NCBI GenBank assembly: GCA_023399155.1
Contig: JAEWQP010000006.1
Span: 62,001 to 126,000 of the forward strand
Reading direction: 5' to 3'
Source of the DNA: Verrucomicrobiota bacterium
GTDB taxonomy: Bacteria; Verrucomicrobiota; Verrucomicrobiia; Opitutales; Opitutaceae
Length of the DNA stretch: 64,000 nt
The translations under genes were made by a program, and so were the position numbers. How positions within the stretch are numbered: the stretch's first letter is position 1; every line of letters begins with the position of its first letter. A model generated the notes under the pieces. The model saw only the letters and a program-made list of their open reading frames with translations. It had not been told where the DNA came from and did no database searches. Positions 1 through 7,872 of this stretch are shown piece by piece.

Positions 1-1126
1 GCTCGTCGGGCGTAGGCACGCCGACACGACGGCGAAGCACGGGCAGCGTGAGCCGGAACCAGGCACCGCCCTCGCCGTGATCGATGAGAGCGAGGTCGCC
101 GTTGTGCGCGCGGGCGAGCGATCGCGCCGCCGAGAGGCCCAGGCCCCGTCCCGGCCCCTTCGTGGACTCATAGTTGTCGAAGATCCGCTCGCGCATGTCC
201 TCGGCGACACCCGATCCGTTGTCGCGCACATCGACCACTGCATGGCCGCCGGGCTCGATGCGCCCGCTCACCGTGATCTGGGCGTCGGGGCGGCCAGCCA
301 GCGCTTCGATCGCGTTGGTGATCAAGTTGAGCACGATCTCCAGGACCTGGCTCTCGTTGGCGAGCACTTCACAGTCGGCCAACTCATCGAGTTCGAGCTC
401 CAGATGCACCTTCTCGCTGCGCACGGCCTCGAAACTGGCGAGCTTGCAGGTGTCGCGAACGAGCGAGACGAGGTTGAAACGTCGTGCCTCGGTCACCCGG
501 CCGGTGCTGAAGTCGCGAAGGTTGCGGACCATCTCGGCCATGCGCGAGAGCACGCCTCGGAGTGATTCGGCCTCGGGCGCGCCGGCCGACGGAAGAAGGT
601 CGGTCATCATCATCGCACCGCTGAGGAGATTGTTCATGTCGTGACAGATCGCGTCGGCCATGCGGCCGAGCGCGAGGGTTCGCTCGGAGCGCCCCTCCTC
701 CCGGGTGCGCCGGAGAAGTTCCTCCTGGAGCCGCTTCTGCTCGGTCACGTCCACGCGCATGGCACAGTAGTAGGCGATGCGGCCCAGCTGGTCGCGGATC
801 GGCGTGAGCGTGGAATCGACCCAGTAAAGGTGCCCGTCCTTGGCCCGGTTGCAGATCTCGCCCCGCCATGTGTCACCGCGCGCGATGGTGTGCCACATTT
901 CGTGGTAAAACTCGGCGTCGTGCCGACCGGACTTCAGGATCCGGTGATTCTGCGCGACGAGTTCCTCACGCGTGTATCCGGAAATTGCTACGAAGGCGTC
1001 GTTGACGAACACGATCTGGCCCCGGATGTCGGTGATCGCGAAGATGCAGCTCGCATCGAGGAAATCATGGACCGCAGCGAGGAGGTAGGCCGGCAACTCG
1101 TGAAGGCTGGAGGCAGAAGCCGACAT
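1..1126 (-). CDS. PAS-domain sensor histidine kinase (3' end cut by window edge)
   Basis: Cytoplasmic sensor kinase of a two-component system; no membrane segment is visible. Translating the minus strand from the ATG at 1126 gives one open frame of 375 codons that runs off the window. A PAS domain covers about residues 20-130 (typical ITDIRGQIVFVND start and VDVTEQKR end). The dimerisation/phosphoacceptor helix carries H162 in ICHDMNNLLSG, and a HATPase_c domain follows with the N-box around LNLITNAIEAL, DNGSG (G1) and GRGLGLSAA (G2). The HDxxN form of the H-box is typical of NtrB/PAS-type kinases. Only the last few codons should be missing. No partner regulator is seen, and no clear Shine-Dalgarno sequence precedes the start. 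Confidence 0.85.
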   Translation of the reverse strand, partial: MSASASSLHELPAYLLAAVHDFLDASCIFAITDIRGQIVFVNDAFVAISGYTREELVAQNHRILKSGRHDAEFYHEMWHTIARGDTWRGEICNRAKDGHLYWVDSTLTPIRDQLGRIAYYCAMRVDVTEQKRLQEELLRRTREEGRSERTLALGRMADAICHDMNNLLSGAMMMTDLLPSAGAPEAESLRGVLSRMAEMVRNLRDFSTGRVTEARRFNLVSLVRDTCKLASFEAVRSEKVHLELELDELADCEVLANESQVLEIVLNLITNAIEALAGRPDAQITVSGRIEPGGHAVVDVRDNGSGVAEDMRERIFDNYESTKGPGRGLGLSAARSLARAHNGDLALIDHGEGGAWFRLTLPVLRRRVGVPTPDE

Positions 1127-1368
1127 AATGGGGGGATGAAGTTTACGAAATGGCGAAAGCGGCCGTGGTCAAGCGTGAGGAATGCGCGCGTGCGACGGTC
1201 TCCGGTCTGACGCAACGGTGGACCGCGCGTGCATTCTGCGCGTCCATCCGAATCTGGGGAGCTTCTGTCGCGGGGCGGGGAGTCTGGGGTGATTCGACGC
1301 AGGCGAAGAAACGCATCGCGCGATGAGGTTCCGTCCGGCACGTTGAAAGGCGATTTTTGCCCGTCCCC

Positions 1369-1968
1369 ATGCGCATTTCCGTCATCCTCGCCCATCCCCG
1401 CGCTGGCAGCTTCAACCACGCGCTCGCCCGGGCCGCGTCGCGGCGCCTCATCGCCAACGGCCACACCGTGGATTTCCACGACCTGCATCGGGAGAAGTTC
1501 GATCCGATCGTGCGGCCGGGCGAACTCTCGAGGCGCGCCCGGCTGCCGGCCTGGTTGCGACGCTATTGTGACGAAGCGGCCCGCGCGGACGGCTTCGTGA
1601 TCGTGCACCCGAACTGGTGGGGCCAGCCGCCGGCTGTATTGAAAGGTTGGATCGACCGCGTCCTGCGCGCCGACGTGGCCTACCGCTTCATCGAGGGGGA
1701 CGACGGCGAGGGTGTCCCGGTCGGCCTGCTCAAGGCCTCGGCTGCCGTCGTCCTGAACACCTCGAACACGCCGGAGACACGCGAGCGGGCGGTATTCGGC
1801 GATCCGCTTGGCGCGACCTGGGAGCGCTGCATCTTCGACCTCTGTGGCGTGCACACGGTGGACCGGCGCATGTTCGGTGTCGTGTGCACGAGCACGCTGC
1901 GCGAACGCCGGCGCTGGCTGCGCGAGGCCGAGGATCTCGTGAGCCGCAGGTTCGGAGTCGTCCGCTGA
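1369..1968 (+). CDS. NAD(P)H-dependent quinone oxidoreductase, flavodoxin fold (KefF/MdaB-like)
   Basis: Predicted FMN- or FAD-binding NAD(P)H:quinone reductase of about 199 residues, cytoplasmic. The start MRISVILAHPRAGSFNHALA is the standard first strand and phosphate-binding loop of the DT-diaphorase/KefF/MdaB family. The family motif around HPNWWGQPPAVLKGWIDRV (flavin and dimer contact) follows near residue 85. Length fits the family. The ATG at 1369 puts the first beta strand at the N-terminus. A TTG at 1357 in the same frame is better spaced from a GAAAGG at 1345-1350 and is a real alternative. The substrate cannot be told from sequence. It stands alone between a divergent kinase and a convergent glycosyltransferase-like gene. 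Confidence 0.85.
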   Translation: MRISVILAHPRAGSFNHALARAASRRLIANGHTVDFHDLHREKFDPIVRPGELSRRARLPAWLRRYCDEAARADGFVIVHPNWWGQPPAVLKGWIDRVLRADVAYRFIEGDDGEGVPVGLLKASAAVVLNTSNTPETRERAVFGDPLGATWERCIFDLCGVHTVDRRMFGVVCTSTLRERRRWLREAEDLVSRRFGVVR

Positions 1969-1981
1969 GGCCCGCCGCGGC

Positions 1982-3139
1982 TCAGCGGCAGGCCTCGATC
2001 ATGGCGCCGAGGATTTTCGTCGCGGCGAGGTGCTCCTTGGCGAACTCGCGGGCCGCCATGGCGTGGGCGGCGTAGTTTCCCTCGATCGTTTCCACCGCGG
2101 CGACAGCCGTTTCGAGGTCGGTGAACGTGAGCAGGCCGGCGCCTGTCGGTAGATGTCCATCGAGACCGGTGTCCTGCATCAGCACGGGGCGGCCGGAGGC
2201 CAGGAAACCTGCGCTGCGGTCGCTGAACCAGCCGGTGCGCGTGTCGACGTAGACGGGCTTGGGGCAGCAGAACTCCGCCCGGGCGCCGGCGATGTAGGCG
2301 CGGTAGGCCTCGGGCGAGGCCGCGACCTGGTGTGGATCGACGAGCGACCAGCCGGCTTCGCGCAGGCGCACGAGATCGCCGGTCGGGTCGCGAAGGTCGA
2401 TGTTGGCGGCGAGCTCGAATTTCGGCGCGCACCGGCGGGGAAGGTCGACGAAGCGCATGTAGGCGTCGCGTTTGGATACGCTGAGCGATGCGCCGTTGTG
2501 CCAGATCTCGCCCCAGTTCCATTGCGTGATGGAGGTGTATTTCGCGTCCGGCGGGGTCGGTTCCGGCGAGGGCCAGGTCGGCAGGTAGACGAATTGCGGA
2601 AAGCGGTGCCACCGTCGTCCCAGCGTGGGTACACGACAGTCGGCCTCCCCCAGGTTGAGCCCGGCGGTGAAGAGGATCTCATGGTCCTCGACCCCCATCG
2701 GATGCTGCTCCGCCGAGACCTGGATGATGCCCGGATCGCCGTCGATCAGCGCCCGACGGCGGAAGCGGCGGAGCAGGGGACCCTGCACGGCGCAGGCGAA
2801 GTTCCACAGGAGATCCGCCTCGGCGATGATCCGTCGCACACGTGCTGTATCCGCTCCGTGGATTTCGATGGCGTCCACATCCGGGGTGGGGCCGTCGAGC
2901 GAACGTCCGATCGCCCAGCGGCCGTTGAATCCGAGGGCATCCATGCGCTCGCCGAAGGCACGCTCCAGCCCGGGGTCGACGCCCGTCGGGCCGGGCTGGC
3001 AGAGTTCCAGCCAGAAGACATCGTGCCCGAGCGCATCGAGTCCCTGGAAATGCTGGAGAAAGGCGGACCAATGGCCTCCACCCTCGGGGTAGCCGAGGAG
3101 AAAACGCGAGGCCAGGACGATGCGAAGACGTTCCTTCAT
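1982..3139 (-). CDS. Glycosyltransferase-like protein (GT-B fold, CgeB-type)
   Basis: A 385-residue protein that looks like a GT-B glycosyltransferase. The N-terminus (RIVLASRFLLGYPEGGGHWS, then a GLDALGHDVFWLEL stretch) resembles the first Rossmann strand and loop of family-4/1 enzymes. The C-terminal region has SAGFLASGRPVLMQDTGL, which resembles the sugar-nucleotide-binding 'EA-ASG-PVI' segment, followed by a terminal helix typical of GT1 and CgeB-like proteins. The donor and acceptor are unknown, and no other glycan-synthesis gene is adjacent. The open frame extends upstream to 3424, but that extension is arginine/proline-rich and not protein-like, so the ATG at 3139 was chosen. No Shine-Dalgarno sequence is visible. 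Confidence 0.6.
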   Translation of the reverse strand: MKERLRIVLASRFLLGYPEGGGHWSAFLQHFQGLDALGHDVFWLELCQPGPTGVDPGLERAFGERMDALGFNGRWAIGRSLDGPTPDVDAIEIHGADTARVRRIIAEADLLWNFACAVQGPLLRRFRRRALIDGDPGIIQVSAEQHPMGVEDHEILFTAGLNLGEADCRVPTLGRRWHRFPQFVYLPTWPSPEPTPPDAKYTSITQWNWGEIWHNGASLSVSKRDAYMRFVDLPRRCAPKFELAANIDLRDPTGDLVRLREAGWSLVDPHQVAASPEAYRAYIAGARAEFCCPKPVYVDTRTGWFSDRSAGFLASGRPVLMQDTGLDGHLPTGAGLLTFTDLETAVAAVETIEGNYAAHAMAAREFAKEHLAATKILGAMIEACR

Positions 3140-3486
3140 CGTAGGGAGGACATGGATAAACGTGCCGTTCCACGGATCTGGCGAAACGGCCCGCAATCGG
3201 GGGTGCATCTCGCGTGCCGCCGTCCCCCCAGCAGCATCGCACGGGCGGTCGGCGCGACGGCGCCACGGGTCCGCCTGCAATCCGCAGACCCACACAGGCG
3301 GATGCCCTGCACATCGCACGGGGATGTTCGGGCGCCCGGGCCCGCATCGGGCCGGACGGTGGTGCCGCCGCGCCTCGGGCCGCCGGTATCCGGGATCGGC
3401 CGTACGCAGGTCCGCGGGATGCACCCCAGCGCACAGCCCGGCGCCTCACCGCGCGCGGCGACCGCATGTTGCGTTTAGGGTGCGGC
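3140..3486. other. Divergent intergenic region, nothing recognised
   Basis: These 347 bases separate the divergently transcribed glycosyltransferase-like gene and the hibernation factor gene. The region is extremely GC-rich and open in several frames, but the translations look like antisense or noise. It must carry both promoters, yet no convincing -35/-10 pair is visible. A TAGGG at 3476-3480 is the probable ribosome-binding site of the downstream gene. Confidence 0.4.
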
Positions 3487-3879
3487 ATGCCAACCAACGA
3501 AGACCGGGCCGATCGCATCTATGTCCAAGCCGCCCATTTTGAGCTGACTGAAGCACTTCGGCAGGCCATCGCGGAGAAGTTCCGTCCCGTGATGCTGCGC
3601 AATTCCGAGATCGTGCGACTCAACGTGCGGCTGGCGCAGGACCAGAAGTCGGGTGGAGTACTCCACTTTTCGGGGACCGCCCAGCTTGAGATCCGGGGGC
3701 CCGACCTGATCGCACGCGCCGAGGGCACCGACGTCTATGTGATCCTCGATGAATTGGTCGAGAAGCTCGGCAGTCTGCTGGAGCGGCGGCAGGGCCGTCG
3801 CAAGGACAAGCGCAACCATCCCCACGAGATCGAACTGGACATCGACCTTCCCAAGGTCGGGCAGTCAGGCCGCGAATGA
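3487..3879 (+). CDS. hpf: Ribosome hibernation promoting factor / YfiA family
   Basis: A 130-residue member of the HPF/RaiA (sigma-54 modulation) family, which binds the 30S decoding region in stationary phase and stops translation. The beta-alpha-beta-beta-beta-alpha pattern is visible: IYVQAAHFELTEALRQAIAEKF, NVRLAQDQKSGGVLHFSGTAQLEI, then a basic second helix ending LLERRQGRRKDKRNHP. It is the short form with no C-terminal dimerisation domain, so it resembles HPF/YfiA more than long HPF, with a short acidic tail. The ATG at 3487 is preceded by TAGGG at a spacing of 6. An in-frame ATG at 3466 would add an unlikely seven-residue prefix. Confidence 0.85.
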   Translation: MPTNEDRADRIYVQAAHFELTEALRQAIAEKFRPVMLRNSEIVRLNVRLAQDQKSGGVLHFSGTAQLEIRGPDLIARAEGTDVYVILDELVEKLGSLLERRQGRRKDKRNHPHEIELDIDLPKVGQSGRE

Positions 3880-3969
3880 GGTCCAGTCCGATCCCGCGCA
3901 GGCGGCCGCGAATCCGACGCCACGGGAGGCCGGGCTTCACCTCTGCCGTCCGGCGGTTAGCATGTCCCC

Positions 3970-5058
3970 ATGAACAGCTCTGCCTCCACCAGCGGCTGCA
4001 CGCGGTGTCCGCTGACGCGCCCGCACCGGCGACTCCGCAACACACTCGCCATCCTCCTCGGCACGAGCCTGGCCGCAACGTATCCAGCCCAGGATGACGA
4101 GCCTTCCGGGATCGACGACCTTTTCGAGGCGGGGCAGGCGCTGTGGGATGCGTACGCGCCGCCGGAGGTGAAGGCGGAATACGAGTTTCCCACGCGCGAG
4201 GCGGCGGAGACTTTTCTCGGCGACGTTCAGCGCGCGCTGAGCGAGGGCAGTTTCGAAGACATCGCCGCCTATGAACCCGACGCGCGACAGGCCCTGCGCG
4301 TGCTGCGGTCCTTCGAGGGCGGCGACGAAATGGCGGCATGGCTCGAGCCTCGGCTCGACTTCCTCGTCGCATCGGGGGTCGCCGGTGGGCAGGAGCCGCT
4401 GCCCGCACCGCAGTCGCCGGCGCCAGCGCCTTCCCGACCCGCGCTGGCCCGACCGTACTGGGATCGGGTTGTCGTGGCCCGCGAGGCACCCGGCCAGGCC
4501 GCCGCGCTCGTGCCGCGCCTGAAGCAGATCTTCGCCGCTGAAGGCGTACCTCCGCAGTGGATCTGGATCGCGGAAGTGGAGTCCTCCATGAATCCCAAGG
4601 CGCGAAGCCCGGCCGGTGCCCGCGGGCTGTTCCAGTTCATGCCCGCCACGGCGGAGCGTTTTGGCCTGAGCGTGGCCTGGCCGGACGATCGCACCAACCC
4701 GGAGAAGAGCGCACGGGCGGCCGCGCGCTACCTTCGCGTGCTGCACGGGACTTTTGCCGACTGGCCCCTCGCGCTGGCGGCCTACAACGCCGGTGAGGGC
4801 CGGGTCGGCCGTGCACTCAAGGCCGCGGGCGCGTCCGACTTCCCCGGCGTGGCTGCCCGCCTGCCGGCGGAGACGCGCATGTACGTGCCCAAGGTGCTGG
4901 CGACGGTGGCGCGGCGCGAGTCCATCAAGGATCCCGCCGGGCTGCCCGCGCCGGCTGCAGGAGCGGCGGGGCGCTCCGCGTCTCAAGAAAAGCGCTACGC
5001 TTCCTCGTCTGGCACGGAGCCGTCGGCTCAGGGCGTGTCGAGCACGGACGAATCGTAG
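3970..5058 (+). CDS. Lytic transglycosylase (SLT domain, MltD-like)
   Basis: Predicted envelope murein hydrolase of 362 residues that cleaves the MurNAc-GlcNAc bond with formation of anhydro-MurNAc. The C-terminal half is a classical SLT domain: IAEVESSMNPKARSPAGARG with the catalytic Glu in AEVESS, GLFQFMPATAERFGL, and LALAAYNAGEGRVGRAL. The N-terminal part (residues 1-170) is an unassigned helical region with a proline-rich linker. The N-terminus has a moderately hydrophobic stretch (LAILLGTSLAATYPA, about residues 28-42) that may be a weak signal or anchor. No LysM repeats are seen. Its 3' end overlaps the convergent aldolase gene by 31 bases. Confidence 0.85.
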   Translation: MNSSASTSGCTRCPLTRPHRRLRNTLAILLGTSLAATYPAQDDEPSGIDDLFEAGQALWDAYAPPEVKAEYEFPTREAAETFLGDVQRALSEGSFEDIAAYEPDARQALRVLRSFEGGDEMAAWLEPRLDFLVASGVAGGQEPLPAPQSPAPAPSRPALARPYWDRVVVAREAPGQAAALVPRLKQIFAAEGVPPQWIWIAEVESSMNPKARSPAGARGLFQFMPATAERFGLSVAWPDDRTNPEKSARAAARYLRVLHGTFADWPLALAAYNAGEGRVGRALKAAGASDFPGVAARLPAETRMYVPKVLATVARRESIKDPAGLPAPAAGAAGRSASQEKRYASSSGTEPSAQGVSSTDES

Positions 5059-5978
5059 AACTTCACGATGTCGCGGTGGTCTTCACCCTCCATGAACGCC
5101 ATCGCCGTGCGGGGGTGCTGGTTATAGCTGCCCGTCAGCATGTAGGGGATGGCGAACCCCCAGCGCAGCGCCTCCCGCATCGGTTCCACGGTGTGCTGGA
5201 TCGCCTCGAGGACGGGGCGGATCTTGTACTTCGGATTGTGGAGGAAACTCAGGATCAGCTCCATCGGGCAGTTGCCGGCTCCGCGGCCGAGGCCGGCGAT
5301 GCTGCCGTCGACGTAGTTTGCGCCCAGCACGATGGCGTCGATGGTGTTGGCGAATGCGAGCTGAAGATTGTTGTGGGTGTGGATGCCCACCTCCTTGCCG
5401 GCGGGCTTGGTGTGCTTCTGGAAGCGCCGCACGAGATCCCTGATCTGCTCGCTGTAGAGCGTGCCGAAGCTGTCCACGACATAGAGGGCCTTCACCGGCG
5501 TCTGCACGATCACCTCCAGCGCGCTGTCCAGCTCGCTCTCCGGGACAGTGGAGACGGCCATGATGTTCAGGCACGTGTCGTAGCCCTTGTCGACGGCGTC
5601 GTGCAGGATGTCGAGCGCGGCCGGGATCTGATGGATGTAGGTCGCGACGCGCACCATGTCGACGACGCTCCGGTCCCGCGGAAGGAGGTCGGTGTGGTAA
5701 TCGGTGCGCTCGGCGTCGGCCATGACGGAGATGCGGGTGCCGTTCTTCTCGCCGATGGCGGCACGCATGTCGTCCTCGGTGCAGAACTTCCACGCGCCGT
5801 ATTTGTCCCTGGAATACATGCGCCCCGCGCCCTTGTATCCGACCTCCATGTAGTCCACGCCGGCGCCCGAGGCCGCGCGATAAATGGCGGAGACGAACTC
5901 ACGGGGAAAGTTGTGGTCGTTCATCAGCCCCCCGTCGCGGACGGTGCAGTCGATGACCTGGATTTCGGGTCGATACAT
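5028..5978 (-). CDS. Aldolase of the DRE-TIM metallolyase (HMGL-like) family
   Basis: A 316-residue TIM-barrel enzyme of the HMG-CoA lyase/4-hydroxy-2-oxovalerate aldolase/isopropylmalate synthase superfamily. The N-terminal DCTVRDGGLMNDHNF is the substrate- and metal-binding D-x-x-x-R-D-G motif. YMEVGYKG, LYVVDSFGTLY and the metal-binding HTHNN (with VGIHTH) follow in the expected order, as does the GLGRGAGNCPMELIL loop. Members with this exact start often sit in surface-polysaccharide clusters, but the neighbours here give no such support, so the substrate is unknown. The ATG at 5978 is preceded by AAGGG at a spacing of about 8. The open frame upstream of it looks non-coding. Confidence 0.8.
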   Translation of the reverse strand: MYRPEIQVIDCTVRDGGLMNDHNFPREFVSAIYRAASGAGVDYMEVGYKGAGRMYSRDKYGAWKFCTEDDMRAAIGEKNGTRISVMADAERTDYHTDLLPRDRSVVDMVRVATYIHQIPAALDILHDAVDKGYDTCLNIMAVSTVPESELDSALEVIVQTPVKALYVVDSFGTLYSEQIRDLVRRFQKHTKPAGKEVGIHTHNNLQLAFANTIDAIVLGANYVDGSIAGLGRGAGNCPMELILSFLHNPKYKIRPVLEAIQHTVEPMREALRWGFAIPYMLTGSYNQHPRTAMAFMEGEDHRDIVKFYDSSVLDTP

Positions 5979-6379
5979 GAGCCAGCCCTTCGGGCCGTTG
6001 GTGGGAGTGTGAGTCGGGGTGGACACGGGAGGTGGAGTTGACCGTGGAATCGGTGCCGGGCGCGATCCGCGGTTGCAACTCTCGAGGCCACCGTGGCCGG
6101 GATGATTAGCCCGGCGTGTGCGCAGTATCATCCGGTGCGCGCGCGATGGCGCGGCGGATGTGGCGAAACGCCGCGGCCGGGGGGCGAATCGCGAGGCCGC
6201 GGAGGTCCCCCCGGTGCGCCCACGGCGGTGGGATCGCTGTGCCTGCCTTGGACGACAACCTGGCGGGGCATCCAGGAACGCCGGCGACGGCGTGCGGCGG
6301 CGGATGCGCCGCTCAAAGCTTAGCGCGGAATGCGGTTCGCGTGGTGCGCCGCGGAGCACAAGACACCGGCGCGATCACC
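5979..6379. other. Divergent intergenic region, nothing recognised
   Basis: These 401 bases lie between the aldolase start and the broken WrbA-like gene, which are transcribed in opposite directions. Several long frames run through it, but their translations are proline/arginine-rich and unlike any protein. No hairpin, promoter consensus or RNA gene stood out. Confidence 0.4.
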
Positions 6380-6951
6380 ATGAAGCCTGTCTCCACCCGC
6401 GCCGCGCGCGTACTCGTGCTCTACCAGAGTGATGGCGGCCACACCCGGCTCATGGCCGATCTTGTGGCGGAGGGAGCCGCTGCGGTGCCGGACACCGAGG
6501 TCCGCCTGCGCAGCGTGACCGAGGCGACGGCCGAGGATCTGCTCTGGTGCGACGGCGTGGCCGCGGGATCGCCGACGCACATGGGGACGGTCTCGTGGGA
6601 GATGAAACGCTGGTGGGACGTCGTCGCGCAGCCGTTGTGGTTCCAGATCGAGGGCCGGATCGGGTGCGCCTTCTCGTCCTCGGGCGGTCTCGCGGGGGGC
6701 GGCGAACTGACCTGCCAGACGCTGCTTACCATCATGATGAACTACGGCATGCTCGTTTCGGCGTCCCTGACTATGTCGCGCCCGGACGCACGCTGCACTA
6801 CGGGGCGGTGTGCGCCGGGCGCCCCCGCGACGACGCCGATCGCGACGCGTGCCGCCGTCTCGGACGCCGGCTCGCGGAATGGTCGCAGACGCTGTTCTGC
6901 GGACGCTCGGAGCACGCGCCGCAGAAGGCCACGTATCCGCGCCTGACATGA
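6380..6951 (+). pseudogene. WrbA-like flavodoxin/NAD(P)H-quinone oxidoreductase with a frameshift
   Basis: Flavodoxin-fold protein split over two frames. From the ATG at 6380 the frame reads ARVLVLYQSDGGHTRLMADL (FMN phosphate loop), GVAAGSPTHMGTVSWEMK, then SSSGGLAGGGELTCQTLLT and MMNYGMLV. At the TTT of 6756-6758 the homology moves to the -1 frame: FGVPDYVAPGRTLHYGAV and a normal C-terminal helix to the stop at 6951. Adding one T to this run restores one continuous protein of about 190 residues. This could be a real single-base deletion, a recoding site or a sequencing error. An intact WrbA paralogue lies at 28811-29431. A short-chain dehydrogenase follows 22 bases downstream. Confidence 0.75.
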
Positions 6952-6973
6952 TCCGGCGCCTCCTCGAATTTCC

Positions 6974-7708
6974 ATGTCCAACAAACTCCAGGGAAAAGTA
7001 GCCATCATCACCGGCGCCAGCGCCGGCATCGGACAGGCCAGCGCCCGCGCCCTCGCGGGTGAAGGCGCCAGCCTCGTGCTCACCGCCCGCCGCAAGGACC
7101 GGCTCGAGGCGCTCGCGCAGGAGATCGGCCGGCTCGGGGGCAGGGCCGCGATCGTCGTGGGCGATGCCCGCGACGAGGACACCGCGGTGCGCACCGTCCA
7201 GGCGGCGCGGGAATCCTTCGGCCGGGTCGACATCCTCCTCAACAACACGGGCGTGGGAAACTACAAGAACCTCGTGGCGACCAGCGCCGCGGATTATGAT
7301 GAGATGATGGATACGAACGTGCGCTCGACCTTCCTGTTCACGCGCCACGTGGTGCCCGTGATGCAGGAGCAGAAATCGGGCACGATCCTCATGATCTCGT
7401 CCATGGCCGGCGTCTACGGTTTCGGCGGCGAGGCGGTCTACTGCATGACGAAGTTCGCGCAGGTCGGCTTCGCCCAGGCGCTTGATCGCGAGCTGCGGGA
7501 GAGCGGCATCAAGGTTGGCGCGATCTGTCCCGGCGGCGTGAAGACGGAGTTCGCGATCGGCAAGGGCCGCACAGAGGAGTCGGTGCGGCAGTCGCACATG
7601 CTCGATCCCGAGGACGTCGCCGCGGTCGTGCTCCTCGCCTGCACCCAGTCGCCGAAGTCGCGCATCATCGAGGTGCAGATGCGCACGATGGCCGAGGGCC
7701 TGGCCTGA
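6974..7708 (+). CDS. Short-chain dehydrogenase/reductase
   Basis: Classical SDR of 244 residues, NADP(H)-preferring by its basic ARRKDRL segment after beta-2. The cofactor loop is TGASAGIG (residues 14-21), the structural motif is NNTG, and the catalytic set is Ser in ISSMAG with YCMTK (Tyr and Lys). The later PGGVKTEF segment is also standard. It resembles NADP-dependent 3-hydroxy-acid/short-chain oxidoreductases of the YdfG type, but the substrate is not predictable. It lies just downstream of the broken flavodoxin gene, possibly in the same transcript, and ends before a bidirectional hairpin at 7731-7755. Confidence 0.9.
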   Translation: MSNKLQGKVAIITGASAGIGQASARALAGEGASLVLTARRKDRLEALAQEIGRLGGRAAIVVGDARDEDTAVRTVQAARESFGRVDILLNNTGVGNYKNLVATSAADYDEMMDTNVRSTFLFTRHVVPVMQEQKSGTILMISSMAGVYGFGGEAVYCMTKFAQVGFAQALDRELRESGIKVGAICPGGVKTEFAIGKGRTEESVRQSHMLDPEDVAAVVLLACTQSPKSRIIEVQMRTMAEGLA

Positions 7709-7727
7709 GGCGGTTCCGCGGATCGTT

Positions 7728-7753
7728 GGTGGAACCCGACCTCCGGGCGGGTT
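7728..7753. repeat. Dispersed intergenic repeat, copy 1
   Basis: This 26-base sequence is identical to 27801-27826, 20 kb away. Both copies are intergenic, and both contain an inverted repeat with stem arms AACCCG and CGGGTT. Sequence identity stops sharply at the right end, so the unit is either short or the copies have diverged. Confidence 0.75.
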
Positions 7754-7755
7754 CC
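7731..7755. terminator. Hairpin between convergent genes, likely bidirectional terminator
   Basis: A perfect 8-bp stem (GGAACCCG at 7731-7738 pairing with CGGGTTCC at 7748-7755) with a 9-base loop, lying 22 bases after the SDR stop and in front of the convergent peptidase gene. There is no T-run on either side, so intrinsic termination is an inference from position and stability. It coincides with repeat copy 1. Confidence 0.5.
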
Positions 7756-7872
7756 AGTTCATGCGCAGGCTGGAAGCGCGCTCGGTTCCGAGGCCGCGCA
7801 GCGGCCGACAAGACCGGTGGCGCAGCGAATCGGACCGATCCGCTCCGCCTTCGCCGGCCTCGTGAGCCCCTA

